Source: Calothrix sp. PCC 7716
GTDB lineage: Bacteria > Cyanobacteriota > Cyanobacteriia > Cyanobacteriales > Nostocaceae
DNA: 64,000 nt
NCBI RefSeq assembly: GCF_019977735.1
Contig: NZ_AP025018.1
Location: 11,350,580-11,414,579 of the forward strand
Direction of reading: 5' to 3'
The stretch's first letter is position 1. Each line of letters begins with the position of its first letter. Positions 59,401 to 64,000 of the stretch are shown piece by piece. Both the position numbers and the translations under genes were made by a program. A model generated the notes under the pieces. That model was given only the letters and a program-made list of their open reading frames with translations. It searched no databases and was not told the origin of the DNA.

Positions 59401-62040
59401 TCAGGAGTATTTGAAAGTTCTGAGTAATTCGCGGACTTTGGCAGCAGATTCTTGTTTCAGCGCTTCTGAGACAATTGTTTCTGCTTCAATAAAACTTAAC
59501 TGAGTAATTGCTTTTTTACACCTAGGAATAGCTTGAGGATTTAAGCTGACATCATCTAATCCTAACCCAATTAATATAGGTGTAGCTATTGGGTCAGACC
59601 CAAGCTCACCGCATAAGCTTACAACTATTCCAGCTTTGTGTGCGGCTTTTACTGCTTGTTGTACCATTCTTAGTACTGCTGGGTGTAATGCATCAGCTAA
59701 ACTAGCTACTTGTGGGTTAGTACGGTCACACGCCATTACATATTGACTTAGGTCGTTAGTACCAATGCTGAAAAAATCGACTTGAGGCGCCAGTTGGTCA
59801 GCTATTGCAACTGCAGACGGTACTTCTATCATGATTCCAACTTTAATTTTGTCATTGAAGCGAATATCATGGCGCCGCAGTTCTTCAAAGACTTCTGCTA
59901 AAATAGCTTTTGCTGCTTTTAGTTCTCCAATGGTGGCAATCATTGGAAACATAACTTTGATATTACCCTCAGCCGAAGCGCGCAAAATAGCTCTTAACTG
60001 CGTTTTAAATAATTCTGTCCTATCTAAGCAAAATCTAATTCCTCGCCATCCTAAAAATGGATTATTCTCTGATGGTAAATTTAAATATGGTACTGGTTTA
60101 TCACCTCCAATATCGAAGGTACGAATTATTAAAGGACGTGATTCGAGTACTTGGGTGATACCTTGATAAACTTTTAGCTGTTCTTCTTCACTAGGTGGTG
60201 TTTTGCGGTCGAGATATAAAAATTCTGTACGCAGTAACCCAACACCTTCTGCTCCCATGCTTATTGCGACTTTAGCGTCTGCGACTCCTCCAATATTGGC
60301 ATACACAACCATCCGGCGCCCGTCGGTAGTAATAGCATTTTTATGAGCGTTGCGAAATGCTCTTTGTTCTGAGCTTTGCCATGCAGAACGTTGCGCTTCT
60401 ATGGCTGTAATAATATCTACGCTCGGTTCTACCCATACGTTTCCTGTACCACCGTTGAGCGCAACTATTGTACCATCTGCTACCCTTAATATACCTTCGG
60501 GAACACCTACAACTGCCGGAATTCCTAAACTGCGGGCAATAATTGCAGTGTGTGATGTAGCACTACCTGCTGTCGTACAAATACCTAATACTTTGCTCGT
60601 ATCTAATTGAGCGGTATCTGAAGGAGTCAGGTCTGTGGCAATTAAAATAGATGGTTCGGTTAAATTGAGATGTGCTGCTGCGGTACCAAGTAATAATCTT
60701 AATACTCGTTGTCCTACATCAATAACATCAGCAGCACGCGAGCGTAAGTAAGAGTCGTAATGAGTACGATATTGATTGGTTAGTTCTTCAACTACAGCTT
60801 GCCATGCCGAAGCAGCATTAATATGTCGAACATATATATAGTGTTGTAGTGCTTCTAAAATAACTGGGTCGTTTAAAAATAATAAGTGCGCGTCGAATAT
60901 TGCCGCTTCTGTATCACCTATTTGAGTTGATGTCTGGGATAGTAGTACTTCTATTTCAGTTGCTGCATCACGAAGAGCTTTTTGTAAAAATTCCCATTCT
61001 CTATCTGGGTTATCTATATAATATTGCTGTGACTGAACGCTTGGTAGTTGATGGCGAACTAAAGGCGCCATTGCATAGCGAAGACTAGGAGCAATAGCAA
61101 CACCAGGAGATGCGGGAATACCTCGAAGCGTTGGCGCCGCAGTTGATATAAATGTTTCATCAGGAGTCGCGTGAATTTGTGACTCCTGAAGTGGGGTATC
61201 ACCTTCACCCTTCGGGTTCGCCAGTTTGCTTATGCCGGGGAACCCGTCCACCGCAACTGGCTCACCAAAGTTATTTTCTACCAAAGCTTGTAAAGCAGCT
61301 ATTGCCGCATCAGCATCGGTGCCTGTAGCAGAAATTGCCAGTTCATGCCCATGACGCACCCCTAACATTGCCACTTGGTTAATACTATCTGCACGCACGT
61401 AACCAGTATTCTTGGTTAAATTTTTAACTTTTATTTGGGCTTCAAAACGCGAAGAAGTAGCAACAAATTGTGCCGCAGGACGAGCATGTAGCCCCATACG
61501 GTTACTGACGGCTATATGTATCTCTTTTGTATATTCTTCTTTGAAATATATTTCTGAGGATTCTTCGATATGCTCTGGTTGCTGTGTTGTAGGTACTTCC
61601 ATACCCAACTGTGAAGCTTTAGCAGCTAAGGCGCCGCGTGCTTCAGCCAGAACTTGTTCGATGCTACCACCAGCAGCAGCACAAACAACAGCAGCAACGG
61701 CGCCTTCAACAAGCGGAGCTTCACAAAGACGGATGTTGTTGCGTTGCTCTGGTAATAAAAACTCTAGCGCCATTTCCGCACTAAGAAGAGCGCTACCCAT
61801 ATCCATTAGAACAATAACACCAGCATCGCTGTAAACGGTCTCGATAGCTTGATGCACTTGCATGACATCAGTACCAAGCGGGTTAAGAGCATCGTCTACT
61901 CCACCAGCAACTGCCAGGGGAACTTGACCTTGAACCATCTGTGCTGCTAGTTCCCGCACACCAAGAGCGAGTTGCTTGCTGTGAGAAACAATGACAATTC
62001 CAACCACTGTTTGCGGTAATAAGCACTTTAGTGCTTCCAT
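59401..62040 (-). CDS. dhaM: DhaM-HPr-EI fusion phosphotransferase for dihydroxyacetone kinase
   Basis: Protein of 879 residues with three PTS parts. DhaM (EIIA-mannose-like), residues 1-140, has IVIVSHSKQLA with active His20 and VLMDMGSALLSAEMA. HPr, about 172-262, has MGLHARPAA with His185 and the S219 region. Enzyme I, about 303-870, has LRGIPASPGVA, SATSHTAIIARSLGIPAVVG with His497, the PEP-site FLYLDRK, GVGLLRTEF, FSIGTNDLSQY and the C-terminal CGELGSD. It carries phosphate from PEP through to DhaL-ADP. It follows dhaL by 62 bp. All three histidines are present. Confidence 0.95.
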   Translation of the reverse strand: MEALKCLLPQTVVGIVIVSHSKQLALGVRELAAQMVQGQVPLAVAGGVDDALNPLGTDVMQVHQAIETVYSDAGVIVLMDMGSALLSAEMALEFLLPEQRNNIRLCEAPLVEGAVAAVVCAAAGGSIEQVLAEARGALAAKASQLGMEVPTTQQPEHIEESSEIYFKEEYTKEIHIAVSNRMGLHARPAAQFVATSSRFEAQIKVKNLTKNTGYVRADSINQVAMLGVRHGHELAISATGTDADAAIAALQALVENNFGEPVAVDGFPGISKLANPKGEGDTPLQESQIHATPDETFISTAAPTLRGIPASPGVAIAPSLRYAMAPLVRHQLPSVQSQQYYIDNPDREWEFLQKALRDAATEIEVLLSQTSTQIGDTEAAIFDAHLLFLNDPVILEALQHYIYVRHINAASAWQAVVEELTNQYRTHYDSYLRSRAADVIDVGQRVLRLLLGTAAAHLNLTEPSILIATDLTPSDTAQLDTSKVLGICTTAGSATSHTAIIARSLGIPAVVGVPEGILRVADGTIVALNGGTGNVWVEPSVDIITAIEAQRSAWQSSEQRAFRNAHKNAITTDGRRMVVYANIGGVADAKVAISMGAEGVGLLRTEFLYLDRKTPPSEEEQLKVYQGITQVLESRPLIIRTFDIGGDKPVPYLNLPSENNPFLGWRGIRFCLDRTELFKTQLRAILRASAEGNIKVMFPMIATIGELKAAKAILAEVFEELRRHDIRFNDKIKVGIMIEVPSAVAIADQLAPQVDFFSIGTNDLSQYVMACDRTNPQVASLADALHPAVLRMVQQAVKAAHKAGIVVSLCGELGSDPIATPILIGLGLDDVSLNPQAIPRCKKAITQLSFIEAETIVSEALKQESAAKVRELLRTFKYS

Positions 62041-62102
62041 AAAATAAGGACTGCTTGGATAAGATAAGGACTAAAGTCCTTACAACGAGTATTCTTCCAT
62101 TC

Positions 62103-62723
62103 TTACAAACTATCGCAAAGACACTTCAACATTAAGAAACATGAAGCGGCGCCTGGGTCTTGATGTCCAACACTACGTTCACCCAAATAACTAGCGCGAC
62201 CCTTTTTAGCTTGCAACATCGAAGTCTCTTGAAGCGCTTGTTCTGCCCTATCTATTGCTTGCTGCATTGCCGCACGCATTAGTTTTCCTTCACCTACAGC
62301 TTTTTCATACATTGTTACTGCTGGGTAAAGTACATCAAGCATAGTTTTATCACCTAGCTGAGTTTTACCACGCTCCATAACTCCATCTAAACCAGCTTTG
62401 AGCAGGTCTAACATATCACGCTCATCAAGTTCATCCTTATCAGCCACAGCAGCCGAAGCGCGCAGAAAAAATGTACCATACAATGGACCACTGGCGCCTC
62501 CGATACTAGAAATTAAAGTCATACTCACCGCTTTTAAAATACTGCCAATATCTTTAGATGAGTAAGTTGGCAGTTGAACAAGTAGCTTTTTAAAGCCACG
62601 CTCCATATTAATACCGTGGTCAGCATCACCAATAGCAGCATCTAATTCAGTCAAATATTCTTTATTTTGTTCAATTTTGGTCGCAAATCGCTGCAACCAC
62701 CGTAAAACTTGTTCAGTATTCAT
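62103..62723 (-). CDS. dhaL: Dihydroxyacetone kinase subunit DhaL
   Basis: ADP-binding subunit of PTS-dependent dihydroxyacetone kinase, 206 residues. It holds ADP as a permanent cofactor that DhaM rephosphorylates. The magnesium-binding motif DAAIGDADHGINMERGF is present (three Asp), as are GGASGPLYGTFFLRA, GKTQLGDKTMLDVLYPA and the end GRASYLGERSVGHQDPGAASC. The gene starts 31 bp after dhaK. The order dhaK-dhaL-dhaM is the common one. Confidence 0.95.
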   Translation of the reverse strand: MNTEQVLRWLQRFATKIEQNKEYLTELDAAIGDADHGINMERGFKKLLVQLPTYSSKDIGSILKAVSMTLISSIGGASGPLYGTFFLRASAAVADKDELDERDMLDLLKAGLDGVMERGKTQLGDKTMLDVLYPAVTMYEKAVGEGKLMRAAMQQAIDRAEQALQETSMLQAKKGRASYLGERSVGHQDPGAASCFLMLKCLCDSL

Positions 62724-62754
62724 TCGACCTTTTAGTTATAATTATCTATTTTGA

Positions 62755-63828
62755 TTAAACCCCCCAACAAAAACTTGGAGTTTTTACAGGAGCATCCCAC
62801 AACTTAATCATCTCATCATCTAATTTAAGTAAAGTTATTGAGCAACCTTGCATCTCCAAAGAAGTAATATAAGGACCAATCAAGGTGCGAACGATATGTA
62901 AATCTCTACCAGCACAGATTTGAGCTAACTTTCTATAGATAATATAAAGTTCTGAAACAGGGGTTCCACCCATACTATTAATAAAAGCTAAAAATTTATC
63001 GCCTTTTTGAAAAGGTGGGCTAATCAACTCCACATCAACCCATTTACCATTATCCATATCCCACTCGCGGACAGTACGCTTATACGCTGCATCATCGAGA
63101 ATCGACAAAGCCAACATCGATGTTATTTCATTCGCGGGCAACATATCTATACGCTTTCTGCCAGGTTCGCCGTGAATTCCAATACCCACCTCCATTTCCC
63201 TTGCGCCTAAATTAAAAGTTGGAGACATCCGTACAGGAACAGTACACGAAGACAAAGCTATCCCCATACTGCGTCCATTCAAGCTAACTCTACGACACAA
63301 ATCAGCAACTTGCTGTAAATCATACCCTTCCTGTGCCGCCGCCCCACAAATTTTCTCAGCTAGTACTGTAGTTCCAACACCCCGACGCCCTTGAGTAAAC
63401 AAACTATCCTTAACAGCCACATCATCATCAATCAAAATATTAAGCACGCGCATACCTTCAGAGTAAGCTATCTCAGTAGCCATCTCGAAGTTCATCACAT
63501 CGCCACTGTAATTTTTAACTATATATAAAATCCCGGCGCCGCCATCAACATGCTTCGCAGCTTCAAGCATTTGGTCAGGAGTAGGAGAAGTAAAAACCTC
63601 GCCAGGACAAGCAGCATCAAGCATACCCATACCTACATACCCCCCATGCATCGGTTCATGACCACTACCCCCACCAGAAATAATAGCCACCTTACCCTTT
63701 ACTGGTGCATCCGCACGGTACACATACGTCGGGTCAAAGTTAACTTTTATTAAATCCTCATGGGCAATTGCCATTCCTTCTAGACTCTCGCGTACAAAGT
63801 CTTCAGGTTTATTAATCAGCTTCTTCAT
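62755..63828 (-). CDS. dhaK: Dihydroxyacetone kinase subunit DhaK
   Basis: Substrate-binding subunit of the kinase, 357 residues. It holds dihydroxyacetone as a hemiaminal with a histidine. Present are [36 protein letters not shown] with the first histidine, [14 protein letters not shown], and GIGIHGEPG with the histidine that bonds the substrate. [15 protein letters not shown] follows. AGGAG lies 8 nt before the ATG. It is the first gene of the three-gene operon, which runs to 59401. Dihydroxyacetone phosphate formed would enter glycolysis or the Calvin cycle. Confidence 0.95.
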   Translation of the reverse strand: MKKLINKPEDFVRESLEGMAIAHEDLIKVNFDPTYVYRADAPVKGKVAIISGGGSGHEPMHGGYVGMGMLDAACPGEVFTSPTPDQMLEAAKHVDGGAGILYIVKNYSGDVMNFEMATEIAYSEGMRVLNILIDDDVAVKDSLFTQGRRGVGTTVLAEKICGAAAQEGYDLQQVADLCRRVSLNGRSMGIALSSCTVPVRMSPTFNLGAREMEVGIGIHGEPGRKRIDMLPANEITSMLALSILDDAAYKRTVREWDMDNGKWVDVELISPPFQKGDKFLAFINSMGGTPVSELYIIYRKLAQICAGRDLHIVRTLIGPYITSLEMQGCSITLLKLDDEMIKLWDAPVKTPSFCWGV

Positions 63829-64000
63829 AGCCGTTACTCCTGGTTCTGGGCGCCGAAACCCTCCACTTGTCAGATTACCATGTTGTATCCATCTTGTGGG
63901 GTGGGCATAGAAAGCCCGCCTTGCTTGATGGACGGGCTAGAAGCCCATCCCACAAGAGTAATTGGATATTTTTTATTGGAAGACTTGGGAGAAACGCCTT
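63829..64000. repeat. Upstream region of dhaK with a large inverted repeat
   Basis: CTTGTGGGGTGGGC (63893-63906) and GCCCATCCCACAAG (63943-63956) form a 14-bp stem with one mismatch, enclosing a smaller AAGCCCGCC/GACGGGCT stem. It is a composite copy of the TGGAATGGGC family. The dhaK promoter must lie between it and the gene or beyond. Confidence 0.65.

Noticed and set aside
1-64000. tRNA, rRNA or tmRNA genes
   Set aside because: I looked for T-loop GGTTC-A-ANTCC patterns and long conserved rRNA motifs on both strands and saw none that fold. A covariance search would decide.
1-64000. Insertion sequences
   Set aside because: No transposase fragment or pair of terminal inverted repeats with target duplication was recognised, although small hairpin elements are frequent.

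Overview
The window is cyanobacterial DNA, most likely from a filamentous Nostocales-type genome with low GC. The evidence is a 30-residue cytochrome b6f PetL gene, a stearoyl-lipid desaturase with three His boxes, a zinc-ribbon protein-kinase relative, heptanucleotide tandem repeats and several families of dispersed hairpin repeats between genes. The usual HIP1 octamer GCGATCGC was not seen. Instead the palindrome GGCGCC is extremely common (about 97 by eye in 64 kb). It is sparse in the first 26 kb (about 13) and dense in the rest (about 84).

Positions 1-26,500 are an AT-rich surface-polysaccharide locus transcribed almost entirely on the minus strand. It holds glycosyltransferases of the GT2 and GT4 types, SAM methyltransferases (several fused to transferases or to each other), two sugar-nucleotide epimerases, a GtrA-GT2 fusion, a multi-membrane-span protein, an O-acyltransferase and two Wzt-type ABC ATPases. 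No Wzm-type permease is present. A unit of Wzt ATPase, decayed GDP-mannose dehydratase, GT4 transferase and a 157-bp leader occurs twice (about 5.6-9.2 kb and 23.4-26.5 kb), in direct orientation. The two copies bracket 14 kb of cargo. The second copy has lost most of its GT4 gene.

Positions 26,500-43,200 carry housekeeping and small accessory genes: metallophosphoesterase, bioB, petL, two secreted CAP-domain proteins, an RNase D-like exonuclease, a rhodanese without its cysteine, pdxA, a MalK/UgpC-type ATPase, a hicAB pair with a nonsense codon in hicA, mtnA, dxs, a broken Rieske gene behind a TetR regulator, and a small photolyase-like antenna-domain gene.

Positions 43,200-59,400 mix a toxin/immunity-like pair, the FAD half of a split photolyase/cryptochrome, an L,D-transpeptidase, a pseudokinase with C-terminal membrane spans, a flavodoxin, a cysteine desulfurase, a TetR regulator fused to a recombinase-like domain and divergent from a desaturase, Uma2 nuclease genes with an expanded heptad coil, a HAD-HerA fusion, a second RNase D-like gene, a TPR lipoprotein, and a brnTA module.

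Positions 59,400-63,828 are a dihydroxyacetone kinase operon, dhaK-dhaL followed by a DhaM-HPr-EI fusion. It encodes a complete phosphotransfer chain in three proteins.
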